From Fischerella thermalis PCC 7521 (GTDB lineage: Bacteria > Cyanobacteriota > Cyanobacteriia > Cyanobacteriales > Nostocaceae), in assembly GCF_000317225.1 (NCBI RefSeq), contig NZ_AJLL01000061.1, forward strand, positions 1 through 64,000: 64,000 nt of DNA, written 5' to 3'. Numbering within the stretch: position 1 is the first letter of the stretch; every line of letters starts with the position of its first letter. The translations under genes were made by a program, and so were the position numbers. This document shows, in pieces, positions 1-7,369 of this stretch. The notes beneath the pieces are model-generated. The model ran no database searches. It saw only the letters and a list, made by a program, of their open reading frames with translations, and had not been told where the DNA came from.

Positions 1-66
1 ATTTTTGCTAACCTACTCATTTAGGCTTGAAGCTACGAGTTAGTTTTTAAAGATAGCGTCAATAAA

Positions 67-303
67 TTAACGGGACTCTGTTCCTTGATTAGGGCTACCT
101 GCTACAGTATCTTCACTAGCTGATTCTGGTGAAGCACTAGTTTTGCCACTAGTTTCGTCGTCGCCACTGCTAGTTTTACGAGTAGCAGAATCAATATCAG
201 TGATATTTTCTTCCATAGGATTTTCGTAACCACTAGATCCAGTAGTTTCGTATTCACCAGGCTTCATAGATGAAGATTCTTTTCCTTGTTGTTGCTCAGA
301 CAT
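67..303 (-). CDS. Small acidic Ser/Thr-rich hypothetical protein (78 aa)
   Basis: I do not recognise the family. The product is very hydrophilic, rich in Ser, Thr, Glu, Gly and Asp, with no membrane segment, cysteine or predicted globular core, so it looks intrinsically disordered. The ATG is preceded by TAAAGGAGT at good spacing, a strong ribosome binding site, which is the main reason to accept it as a gene. It stands alone, upstream of and divergent from an empty spacer. The first 66 bases of the window hold nothing recognisable. Cyanobacteria carry many such short disordered proteins, some stress-induced, but nothing here assigns a role. Confidence 0.6.
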   Translation of the reverse strand: MSEQQQGKESSSMKPGEYETTGSSGYENPMEENITDIDSATRKTSSGDDETSGKTSASPESASEDTVAGSPNQGTESR

Positions 304-732
304 AAATTTTTACTCCTTTATTGTTTTGTCCTGGCAACAAGTTTAAAAAACCAAGAGTACAGATTCATCTTTCTAAAAACTGGTTTACCTGCTGTCTCTC
401 ATATGTCCGAAGGATTATTTTGCACTCACTAATTAGAGCTATGGTAGAGGAGTATAGACAGTATTACGAATTCTCTACCATTTCACAATCCTCTTCCTTG
501 TCCCCCTTATCTTAGATCTTGCACCTACTTTTTCGTCCGCCAAGAAATAAATTTCAAAGGCTCAAAGCTCAAGCAAGCTAAAGCTTACTGGATATACATT
601 TGAGTCCATTTTAACGGACTTGGGCTATGAGGGTTGAACTTCAGTTCAAGGCGTACTCAGGGCGAGGTGCAACTCAGGTGAGTTATCCCCTTGTCTCCCT
701 TGTCCCCTTCCCTTCCCCCTGTTCTTAATAAC
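304..732. other. Intergenic spacer without a convincing gene
   Basis: This spacer holds the promoter side of the small acidic gene and a stretch near 600-660 with a short inverted repeat around AGTCCATTTTAACGGACT. That stretch resembles dispersed spacer repeats seen in Nostocales. A 64-codon open frame at 321-515 has no ribosome binding site and no recognisable protein character, so I do not call it. Confidence 0.5.
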
Positions 733-762
733 ATCCCACTCCTTATTTCTAGGGAGTGGGAT
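733..762 (-). terminator. Hairpin terminator behind psbU
   Basis: A 10-bp perfect stem (ATCCCACTCC with GGAGTGGGAT) lies about 40 bases past the psbU stop codon. The T-run is weak, so it may terminate or only stabilise the 3' end of the mRNA. Confidence 0.55.
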
Positions 763-800
763 ACTGTTTTCTGGGAAAAAACCGTAAATACGGTTATGTT

Positions 801-1244
801 CTATCTGTAGATACCGTTGTTAAAACGATCAAATCCTTCGGTGTAGACTGGTTCTACTTCTGTAACTTTGAAGTGATCTAGGTTAGCTTGCAGGATTTGT
901 TTTTGACGTTCGCTTAATCCTTGAATTTTCAATACATCCTCTACCTCTTTGTAAGGAGCATTTTTGATAATTTTACCTGCTAGGGTAGGATACAAGCCGG
1001 GGTATTTCTGAAAAGCTCGCACATTGGTGTTATTTAAATCAATTTTGTCACCATATACATCTGCAAGCTTGGCGTCTGCTGGGTTACGCAGGCTGATACT
1101 TTGTTCAACCGCCAGAACAGATACTGATCGCAAAGCAAAACTATTCAAATTGCTTGCTTGGGCTATCTGAGGCGTACCTAACCATGCCAAGCATCCTACC
1201 AACAAAAAACTAAAGACTGTTAATAAACGCACCAATTTTTTCAC
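801..1244 (-). CDS. psbU: Photosystem II 12 kDa extrinsic protein PsbU
   Basis: PsbU is a lumenal extrinsic subunit of photosystem II that shields and stabilises the oxygen-evolving Mn cluster together with PsbO and PsbV. I choose the GTG at 1244, giving 147 aa. AGAGGTGG lies 7 bases upstream, and the product then begins VKKLVRLL, as in known PsbU precursors; an ATG or TTG 8 codons upstream would add an atypical tail. Residues 1-31 form a Sec signal peptide ending in AQA. The mature part carries the diagnostic run [21 protein letters not shown] and ends in RFNNGIYR, with the helix-hairpin-helix-like fold typical of PsbU. It is a single gene with a hairpin behind it. Confidence 0.95.
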   Translation of the reverse strand: MKKLVRLLTVFSFLLVGCLAWLGTPQIAQASNLNSFALRSVSVLAVEQSISLRNPADAKLADVYGDKIDLNNTNVRAFQKYPGLYPTLAGKIIKNAPYKEVEDVLKIQGLSERQKQILQANLDHFKVTEVEPVYTEGFDRFNNGIYR

Positions 1245-1837
1245 GATTTTTCCACCTCTTTCCATCAAACCAAAATAAAAAGTTTTCAGCTAGTGGCGCT
1301 TAGTTCAAGGCTGTAAATACCTATTGGGTAGGAAAAGTTTTGCAACAAAGTTCACCAAGTTAGCCCAAGGGCTTGTAGGTTTGTGTTTGCCTTGACTTTA
1401 TCCTACTCTCAGGGATGGATGAGGGCTAAACCCTACAAAAACCACCCACAAGGCATTTACTGATTATGTTGTTGATCCTTTCGCTGATAGCTATTCGCTT
1501 CATCAGCACACAGCAGTCATCAGAAACTAATATACAGCGTATTAATATCCACAATCTTTGCAGCCACTATGATTGACCCAAGTTTTGCGAAAATTTTTTC
1601 AAATTAGCAATAATACTTATGCAAAAAACTAACTAAATTGGCTCAAATCTCCGAAAAAGCTGACTTTCTCGTAATTTTTATTTACAAAATTTAATACTAT
1701 CTACGCTTTCATCTCAGGGAACACAGAGGTAGGTTTTGAGTCTTAGACGGTTTAACTATAAAGTCTGATACCTTTGAGGAACAGGAAGACAAGGAGGAAA
1801 AGGGAGAAGATGGTGAAATGGTATTACCACTAAGAAA
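1245..1837. other. Long spacer upstream of psbU, no gene seen
   Basis: About 600 bases separate psbU from the next small gene. They include the psbU promoter region and AT-rich sequence. I find no open frame with a ribosome binding site and protein-like composition, no tRNA and no clear repeat apart from short purine-rich tracts (AGGAAGACAAGGAGGAAAAG) near 1780. Confidence 0.5.
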
Positions 1838-1856
1838 GCCTGCTGAAACAGCAGGC
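1838..1856 (-). terminator. Hairpin terminator of the PirA-like gene
   Basis: A perfect 8-bp stem GCCTGCTG/CAGCAGGC with a 3-base loop is followed, on the minus strand, by TTTCTT. It sits 50 bases after the stop of the small gene at 1906-2055. Confidence 0.65.
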
Positions 1857-1905
1857 AAAAACACAACAGAACTATGAACAACCTATGTGTAATAAACTTT
1901 ATGAT

Positions 1906-2055
1906 TTAACCGAAATATCTCATCTCTGCCTCTAGCTGGCGAATGAGGTTTTCATCGCCCTTAGCTCTTGCTACTTCCAAGCGATGCTGTAAACTTCTTC
2001 TAATGTTTTCTCTATGAGCTTCCCGTGCTTTTTTTACTACTTCTGTTCTGTTCAT
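1906..2055 (-). CDS. PirA-like PII-interacting microprotein (49 aa)
   Basis: This short frame encodes a highly charged 49-residue protein that begins MNRTEVVKKAREAHRENI and ends in LIRQLEAEMRYFG. It is helical, rich in Arg and Glu, and without cysteines. Size and composition recall the cyanobacterial family of about 50 aa that includes PirA (Ssr0692 of Synechocystis). PirA binds the nitrogen sensor PII and modulates arginine synthesis. That match is from memory of the family and not certain. An in-frame ATG two codons upstream (2061) is an alternative start; neither has a strong ribosome binding site. A perfect hairpin follows the gene. No NtcA box (GTA-N8-TAC) was obvious in the 115-base spacer before the next gene. 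Confidence 0.6.
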   Translation of the reverse strand: MNRTEVVKKAREAHRENIRRSLQHRLEVARAKGDENLIRQLEAEMRYFG

Positions 2056-2176
2056 AATCATAGGTTTTATTTTGTCTGAATTATCGTGAACTTATGTCTT
2101 GTTATCCTAACATATCAAAATTTTAGTCGCGTATGTTACAGAAAAAACAAACTTAATAATATAAAGATTATCACTC

Positions 2177-2986
2177 ATGTCAAAGAATCAACAAAATCCA
2201 CAGAGGCTGCTGACTTTGCTCAGTGATTTTGGCGATCGCGATGTGTATGTAGGCGTAATGAAAGGAGCGATCGCCCAAATTAACCCCAAGCTCAAGGTAA
2301 TAGACTTAACACACCAAATTCCGCCACAAAATATTGCCGCAGCTAGGTTTTGTCTGATGGATGCTTACCCTTACTTTCCTGTGGGAACAGTACATGTAGC
2401 GGTGGTAGATCCGGGTGTAGGAGGGCAAAGAAGAGCGATCGCTGTAGAATTTGCCAATGGGTACTTGGTAGGGCCAGATAACGGCTTATTTAGTGGAGTG
2501 TTAACTCACAGTCCTGCTATTGCTGCGGTGGAACTGACAAATCCTAATTACTGGCGCACTCCAAATCCTAGCACTACATTTCATGGTCGAGATATATTTG
2601 CCCCAGTGGGAGCACATCTAGCTAGTGGTGTTTCCCTCCAACAGCTAGGAACACAGATAAATCCAGAAAGCTTAGTCAAGCTAAAGATAGCCGAATGCAG
2701 CCAAAGCGAGAATATAATCACAGGTTGTATTCAATATATTGATCACTTTGGTAACTTAGTCAGCAACATTCCTGGAACTTACGTCCAAGACAAAAGCTGG
2801 AGTGTGCTTGTGGGTGACAAAATCATACCAGGAAGCCGAACTTATGGAGATGTGGAAATTGGGGATGCGATCGCCCTTGTTGGTAGTCACGGTTGGGTAG
2901 AACTGGCTATCAATAGCGGTAATGCGCGATCGCAATTACAGATGAATTTAAGAGATACCATACAAGTAGTAATCGAGATGGGGTGA
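2177..2986 (+). CDS. SAM hydroxide adenosyltransferase / SAM hydrolase, DUF62 family (269 aa)
   Basis: Members of this family (SAM_adeno_trans, formerly DUF62; relatives of fluorinase and chlorinase) hydrolyse S-adenosylmethionine to adenosine and methionine using an activated hydroxide. The N-terminal domain shows LLTLLSDFGDRDVYVGVMKG, then VIDLTHQIPPQNI and HVAVVDPGVGG, and then FHGRDIFAPVGAHLA. These runs hold the Asp, Arg and His residues typical of the SAM-binding interface. The C-terminal domain with YIDHFGNLVSNI is the second family landmark. Full length for the family; no signal peptide, so cytosolic. Starts at an ATG. The next gene follows after a 69-base spacer of heptamer repeats. 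The cellular role in cyanobacteria is unsettled. Confidence 0.88.
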   Translation: MSKNQQNPQRLLTLLSDFGDRDVYVGVMKGAIAQINPKLKVIDLTHQIPPQNIAAARFCLMDAYPYFPVGTVHVAVVDPGVGGQRRAIAVEFANGYLVGPDNGLFSGVLTHSPAIAAVELTNPNYWRTPNPSTTFHGRDIFAPVGAHLASGVSLQQLGTQINPESLVKLKIAECSQSENIITGCIQYIDHFGNLVSNIPGTYVQDKSWSVLVGDKIIPGSRTYGDVEIGDAIALVGSHGWVELAINSGNARSQLQMNLRDTIQVVIEMG

Positions 2987-3055
2987 TGGGGTGATGGGGA
3001 GTAGTGAACAACTAACCACTAACCACTAACTATCAACAACCAACTAATTTGACAT

Positions 3056-3712
3056 ATGACTACTCAAACAGTGTCAGCACCGGAAGTTTATCAAGGGCAA
3101 TTTGGCGAGTTTACAATTACTAAAGGCGATCGCCATGGCGTGATCATTTACCGTAGTGGGTTAATGCTAGCAGCAATTTGCTTTGCTGTGGGTAGTGCTT
3201 TAGTTTTGTTTTACCCTAACCCTACTACTTTGAAATTACTGACACCTTTATATGCTTGTTTCAGTTTAGGTCTTGGCATTAGTTTACTCACCATTCATAT
3301 TTACATGGTAGAGTTGCACCGAACTTTACAAGTTTTTTGGCTCATTGGTAGTATATCTGCAATTATCTTGGGAATTACGAGTAGTGAACCTTTAGCTATT
3401 ACTATTTACACTCAACCACTAACTTTACTTGGCGTTGGTTTTACCTTCGCCGCTTTGACTGGTATTTATTTTAAAGAAGCATTTTGTTTCAATCGTCTGG
3501 AAACAAAATTATTAACTCCCATCGTACCTTTGCTGTTACTAGGACATTTAGTTGGTATATTGCCAACACAGTTAGAACAGTTATTGTTAGGAACGTGGGC
3601 GATTTTATTTGTTATTTTCGCTATGCGAAAGGCAGTACAGGCTATCCCACCAGATATTGGAGATAAGTCAGTGTTTGCTTATTTAAAAGCAAAACGTTCT
3701 GCCAAAGTTTAA
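3056..3712 (+). CDS. DUF2301 family membrane protein (218 aa)
   Basis: An integral membrane protein with about seven hydrophobic segments between residues 30 and 205 and a short soluble N-terminus (QGQFGEFTITKGDRHGVIIYRSG). The layout and the N-terminal motif match the DUF2301 family, which is found almost only in cyanobacteria and has no established function. It lies 69 bases behind the DUF62 gene on the same strand and may be co-transcribed, but the spacer is filled with repeats. The start is the ATG at 3056; no strong ribosome binding site is visible. Confidence 0.75.
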   Translation: MTTQTVSAPEVYQGQFGEFTITKGDRHGVIIYRSGLMLAAICFAVGSALVLFYPNPTTLKLLTPLYACFSLGLGISLLTIHIYMVELHRTLQVFWLIGSISAIILGITSSEPLAITIYTQPLTLLGVGFTFAALTGIYFKEAFCFNRLETKLLTPIVPLLLLGHLVGILPTQLEQLLLGTWAILFVIFAMRKAVQAIPPDIGDKSVFAYLKAKRSAKV

Positions 3713-3805
3713 TGCAGAAAAATGTAAAACATCAACAGCAAAAATCCCCATCATGCGTTTATTTAAGCGCAAGTCTTTGTGGATGCCAACTACCGTGGAA
3801 TGGAG

Positions 3806-3845
3806 AGTGTGTAGACCCCTAGCGGCTTCAGGTAAGGGTGGAGTG
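3806..3845 (+). repeat. Interspersed 40-bp repeat, copy 1
   Basis: GTGTGTAGACCCCTAGCGGC is followed by TTCAGGTAAGGGTGGAGTG. It is the same element as at 18976, 22814, 24494 and 38620, which share a GTGTAGACGCG-like left part, a GCGGCTTCCCGTAAGGG-like core and GTGGAGTGTG at the right. It lies in a spacer, always next to GGGGAGTGTGGGGAG-like sequence. Confidence 0.75.
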
Positions 3846-3848
3846 GGG

Positions 3849-3895
3849 GAGCCAGCGCGGTCTTGTTGGTTTCCAACAAAGAGCGACTGGCGTGG
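3849..3895 (+). repeat. Hairpin-forming interspersed repeat
   Basis: GAGCCAGCGCGG, then TTGTTGGTTTCCAACAA (a short palindrome), then AGAGCGACTGGCG. The ends GCCAGCGC/GCGACTGGC are partly complementary. A related module (GAGCCACTGCGGTGGACGGG) is at 50560, so this is a dispersed family, not a unique regulatory site. Confidence 0.55.
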
Positions 3896-4015
3896 AGTGT
3901 GGGGAGTATGAGGAGTAGAGAAATAATTATTAACCACTAACAACTAACAATTGACCAATGACAAATGATGCTCAAGGCGAGTAATCTTGACTAAATACTC
4001 AATGAGGATTGAGAA

Positions 4016-5134
4016 TTGGCAGTTGAACGTGGGTATTGGCTAGCTTGGTCACAAATATCAGGGATTGGTCCGGTATTGCTGCAAAGGTTACAACAGCATT
4101 TTGGCACACTCCAAGCAGCTTGGGAAGCTAGTCCTGTACAGTTGCAAGCGGTGGAGGGTTTTGGTTTTCAGACATTGCAAAAAGTGGTACAACAGCGATC
4201 GCGTCTTCATCCCGAACAATTACTCATCCAACACCAAGAGCAAAATCCCAATTTTTGGACACCAGTAGATCCAGAATATCCTCGCTTGCTGTTGGAAATT
4301 CCCAGTCCACCACCACTACTGTACTTTCGTGGTGAAGTAGAACTACGAGAAACTTTAGGCGAAACTCCATTAGTTGCGATCGTGGGTACGCGCCAACCCT
4401 CAGAATACGGTATTCGTTGGACTCGTCAAATTAGTACAGCTTTGGCTAAAAATGGTTTTACAGTCGTTTCTGGTTTAGCAGAGGGAATTGATACAGAAAG
4501 TCACGCCGCCGCTTTGAAAGCTGGAGGACGCACCATAGCAGTTTTAGGTACGGGTGTAGATGTCATTTATCCAGCCAAAAATCAGCAACTTTACAAACAG
4601 ATTTTAACTGCTGGGTTAGTTTTAAGTGAGTACCCAAGCAAAACGCCACCTGAACGCGCTCAATTTCCCCGTCGCAACCGGATTATTGCTGGATTGAGTC
4701 GCGCTGTCTTGGTGATGGAAGCACCACTAAAGTCTGGTGCGTTGATTACGGCGAATTATGCGAATGAATTTGGTAGAGATGTTTATGTCTTACCGGGTAG
4801 AGTTGATGATTATCCATCCCAAGGATGCTTAAAGTTACTTAGTCAAGGTGCTGCTCCCATTCTCAAAGAATTAGATGAATTGTTAAGAATGCTGGGAGCT
4901 ATACCAACAATAGATTCTGTTTCTGTGTCCCCAGAACCACAACAATTGATCCTGCCTGATTTGCCACCAGAACTGCAACAAGTAATAAATGTAATTTCTT
5001 CTGAATCTTTGGCTTTTGATATGATTATCCAACAAACAGGTATGCCTGCGAGTGTTGTTTCTAGTGCGTTGTTGCAGCTGGAATTGATGGGTTTAGTCTT
5101 ACAAAAACCGGGAATGAAGTATCAGCGCAAATAA
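4016..5134 (+). CDS. dprA: DNA-processing protein DprA (372 aa)
   Basis: DprA/Smf binds single-stranded DNA entering during natural transformation, protects it and loads RecA. Residues 1-65 form an N-terminal helix-hairpin-helix region ([24 protein letters not shown]). The Rossmann-like core follows with [60 protein letters not shown] and DVYVLPGR, all hallmarks of the family. A winged-helix C-terminal domain fills residues 315-372. The start is TTG at 4016, with GAGGATTGAGAA upstream; no ATG or GTG is available nearby. The psbA remnant begins 13 bases after its stop. Together with pilMNOQ at 20-26 kb it fits a potentially transformable cell. Confidence 0.93.
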   Translation: MAVERGYWLAWSQISGIGPVLLQRLQQHFGTLQAAWEASPVQLQAVEGFGFQTLQKVVQQRSRLHPEQLLIQHQEQNPNFWTPVDPEYPRLLLEIPSPPPLLYFRGEVELRETLGETPLVAIVGTRQPSEYGIRWTRQISTALAKNGFTVVSGLAEGIDTESHAAALKAGGRTIAVLGTGVDVIYPAKNQQLYKQILTAGLVLSEYPSKTPPERAQFPRRNRIIAGLSRAVLVMEAPLKSGALITANYANEFGRDVYVLPGRVDDYPSQGCLKLLSQGAAPILKELDELLRMLGAIPTIDSVSVSPEPQQLILPDLPPELQQVINVISSESLAFDMIIQQTGMPASVVSSALLQLELMGLVLQKPGMKYQRK

Positions 5135-5147
5135 TAAAAAGGGAGTA

Positions 5148-5330
5148 TTGTTTATCCAGTCAGTGATTGACTCTCAGGGTCGCGTGATCAACACTTGGGC
5201 AGACATCATCAACCGCGCTAACTTGGGTATGGAAGTTATGCACGAGCGTAATGCTCACAACTTCCCCCTCGACTTAGCTAGTGGCGATGTTGCTCCTGTT
5301 GCATTGACTGCTCCTGCGATCAACGGCTAA
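5148..5330 (+). pseudogene. psbA: 3' fragment of psbA (photosystem II D1), last 60 codons
   Basis: The frame encodes the C-terminus of D1 almost unaltered: [20 protein letters not shown], then [21 protein letters not shown], the CtpA processing site after LDLA, then the tail [16 protein letters not shown] and a stop. The first 300 or so codons of psbA are missing: the preceding sequence is dprA, and homology begins about 10 bases after the dprA stop. It retains the psbA-type terminator behind it. A TTG with GGGAG 4 bases upstream could allow translation of a 60-aa peptide, but that peptide would lack the membrane helices. It still holds the residues that ligate the Mn cluster in this part of D1 (His332, Glu333, His337, Asp342, Ala344 by standard numbering). 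I read it as a recombination remnant. Confidence 0.88.
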
Positions 5331-5358
5331 TCTTCTCTAGTTTGTCAGATACATAAAA

Positions 5359-5396
5359 AAGCCCCCTCCCAACTGGAGGAGCTTTTGTTTTTGTTT
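5359..5396 (+). terminator. Rho-independent terminator behind the psbA fragment
   Basis: AGCCCCCTCC, a short loop and GGAGGAGCTT form an imperfect stem followed by TTTGTTTTTG. It probably came with the psbA 3' end and now may also terminate dprA transcripts. Confidence 0.7.
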
Positions 5397-5573
5397 AGTT
5401 GCGATCGCAAATTACGAGAGGTTTGTAGTGAGCGATAAATCGCTTAATTTTAAGGACTAAAGTCCTGACTAGGAACCTTCTCAATCAACTTATGTATCTC
5501 ATCAATAATGATCGCAAGATTTGGAACCCGTCATCAAAGTTTGAGCTTTGAGACTCCTTTGTAAAATCGGTAG

Positions 5574-5987
5574 TTATTTCCCTTTTTGCTGTGAATAACG
5601 AGATAGTATAGCTTTTGTTTTCAAATCACAAATTTTCACGATCGCCTCTACCATTTCCTTCTGATCGCCTTGCAAATTAAGTTTGTCTAGCGCTTGACGA
5701 AAGTTATCACCAGAACGTAGGTTGTAAGTCAATTCAGTCATTTGAGATGAGTCCAAAACTTTTTGAATCTCTCGATTGCGGCGTTGACGTACTGCTTGGA
5801 GTTGTTGGCGTATTTGTGGGGTAAAGTTGATATCTAAAGATGATTGAGTTGCTGGAGCAATAGCTACAGGAGAGTTTGTCTTAAAATTAAATGGGGAAGC
5901 CGAAGCAGTTGTTGGTGATAAGACGACAAGCAGAAAAATTACACTGAAGATACATAGAAGCTTGATAAATTTGAACGTCATATTCAA
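5574..5987 (-). CDS. Secreted hypothetical protein (about 137 aa)
   Basis: I do not recognise the family with certainty. Residues 1-31 are a clear signal peptide (hydrophobic LLCIFSVIFLLVVLSPTTASASP, cleavage after ASA). The mature part is helical and polar, with FTPQIRQQLQAVRQRRNREIQKVL followed by a C-terminal helix with LNLQGDQKEMVEAIVKI. The pattern of a short exported helical protein with repeated Gln and Arg loosely recalls periplasmic Spy/CpxP-like proteins, but the LTxxQ motif of that family is absent. An in-frame second ATG two codons downstream is an alternative start. The gene is monocistronic. Confidence 0.7.
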   Translation of the reverse strand: MNMTFKFIKLLCIFSVIFLLVVLSPTTASASPFNFKTNSPVAIAPATQSSLDINFTPQIRQQLQAVRQRRNREIQKVLDSSQMTELTYNLRSGDNFRQALDKLNLQGDQKEMVEAIVKICDLKTKAILSRYSQQKGK

Positions 5988-6189
5988 AAATTTTTTTTAG
6001 TAACTACCTAGATAGTAGGATTTGAGGAAAGGAAAACAGTAGGAGCGACTCGACACCAAGTTTGTGTTTTGAACCAAAACACATGTAGCCAAACAGCCCT
6101 GTATTAGAACGGGAATGGCAGCTTAAAAATATAGTACATTTGTGCGCCAGACAAATATAAAAGAAGAAAAGATGAGACAATTCTTTTGT

Positions 6190-6240
6190 CTGGTCAGCCT
6201 CGCGTCTACGCGTAGCCTCTCCTTTAGGAAAATCCCTAAT
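6190..6240 (-). repeat. Spacer repeat with GCGTCTACGCGTAGCC core
   Basis: The stretch GCCTCGCGTCTACGCGTAGC followed by CTCTCCTTTAGG is of the dispersed, partly palindromic kind found elsewhere in the window. It makes up most of the N-terminal part of an 80-codon open frame (6004-6246), which I therefore reject as a gene. Confidence 0.5.
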
Positions 6241-6246
6241 CTTCAC

Positions 6247-7218
6247 CTAATCTGATTTTTTCATTCTGTCAATCTCTCTTTGCAATTGTGCAATTTTTTG
6301 TCGTAATTTTTCGATTTCTTCGTTTCGGGCAGCATTTTCCGTCGCTTTCACATCCACTGCTCCAGATGCAGGCGATCGCATGTAATTTCCTTGCTTGATC
6401 TGCTGATATTCTGTTGAAACTGCCCACTCCTGTAGATAATGTAAGCGTTCTACAGGGAAAGGATGGCTCAGCATTTCGCTTTGACTACCACTGTAAACCA
6501 AAAATTTATAGACTTGATTCAATTCATCTTCGTCAAGCACCTGATAATTTTCTGACTGACGAATTAACTCTTGTAAACTACATTCATTGGCATATTTTAT
6601 ACTGCCACCTGTAGTTTTCATAATTGATGACATCACAGTATTCAAGTCATCTACTAACAATAATGCGGCTCGATCTGCTGATAACTCTGCTTTGCGTCGC
6701 CATTCAAAAAAAGCATAAATTAATGCTGGTGTAACAAAATTACCTATACCAAAAGTAAATCTACCAAGGGCAGAAGCAGCACTCATCGCCCCCATCGCCA
6801 TTTGAATTAAAATAGTATGACCACATTTAATATGCCCCAGTTCATGGGCTAACACCGCCCTAATTTCGGCTTCGTTTAGTAAGTCTAAAATCCCTGTATT
6901 TATGACTATATAAGGATGTTCTTGCCCCAGCGCATAGCTATCAGCTTGGGGATTTTGTGATAAAAACAGTGCTGGCTCTGGATAAATATCCAAATCCCGC
7001 ACACATTCCCGAAAAATCTGGTAAATAGTGGAGTATTGACGAGGCCCAACTTGGATGGTGTTGCCCATTAAATAGATTAACTGCGGGCGCTCGTAGATAA
7101 ATTCCATGAGTTTACGGGCAACTAAATCAAATCCCGGTAAACTACGCAAGGCTTGCTCTGCTTGCCGATCTAAGGGGTGTCTAAAAGCTTCGCTGGAAAT
7201 TCCTGTATAGGTTGCCAT
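6247..7218 (-). CDS. M48 family zinc metallopeptidase (323 aa)
   Basis: A gluzincin protease of the M48 (HtpX/Ste24-like) family. The zinc site HELGH is at residues 125-129, and the third ligand lies in the ELSADRA motif near residue 178, as the family requires. Weakly hydrophobic stretches at 133-170 could dip into the membrane, but there is no HtpX-type N-terminal pair of transmembrane helices, so it is probably soluble or peripheral. Residues 290-321 form a coiled coil (NEEIEKLRQKIAQLQREIDRM), perhaps for oligomerisation. Likely role is protein quality control; the substrate is unknown. It is divergent from the helicase-like gene at 7370 across a spacer of heptamer repeats. Confidence 0.85.
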   Translation of the reverse strand: MATYTGISSEAFRHPLDRQAEQALRSLPGFDLVARKLMEFIYERPQLIYLMGNTIQVGPRQYSTIYQIFRECVRDLDIYPEPALFLSQNPQADSYALGQEHPYIVINTGILDLLNEAEIRAVLAHELGHIKCGHTILIQMAMGAMSAASALGRFTFGIGNFVTPALIYAFFEWRRKAELSADRAALLLVDDLNTVMSSIMKTTGGSIKYANECSLQELIRQSENYQVLDEDELNQVYKFLVYSGSQSEMLSHPFPVERLHYLQEWAVSTEYQQIKQGNYMRSPASGAVDVKATENAARNEEIEKLRQKIAQLQREIDRMKKSD

Positions 7219-7369
7219 AATTTACGGTAATAATGTCAGTGGTTCTTTGTTGGTGGGTGTTTGTTAGTGGGAAAATTCCAGAAAACTAACAACTATCAAC
7301 TAACAACTAACAACATAATAGAAATGGGGCTGTTACAAGTAAAATCACTTTGTATGGGATGAAAAGCGT

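Larger units (their letters stand above)
3713..4015. other. Repeat-rich spacer before dprA
   Basis: This spacer consists largely of dispersed repeat modules: one copy of the 40-bp element at 3806-3845, a GAGCCAGCGCGG...CGACTGGCG hairpin module at 3849-3895, and G-rich GGGGAGTATGAGGAGTAG and heptamer sequence to 3960. The open frame crossing it on the minus strand (3683-3943) is a translation of repeats and is not called. Confidence 0.7.

Noticed and set aside
321..515. 64-codon plus-strand frame after the first small gene
   Set aside because: No ribosome binding site and improbable composition.
3683..3943. 86-codon minus-strand frame
   Set aside because: Consists of translated spacer repeats and overlaps the end of the DUF2301 gene.
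6004..6246. 80-codon minus-strand frame next to the M48 gene
   Set aside because: Its N-terminal part is a translation of a dispersed repeat, and the rest is Cys/Phe/Leu-rich without domain character.
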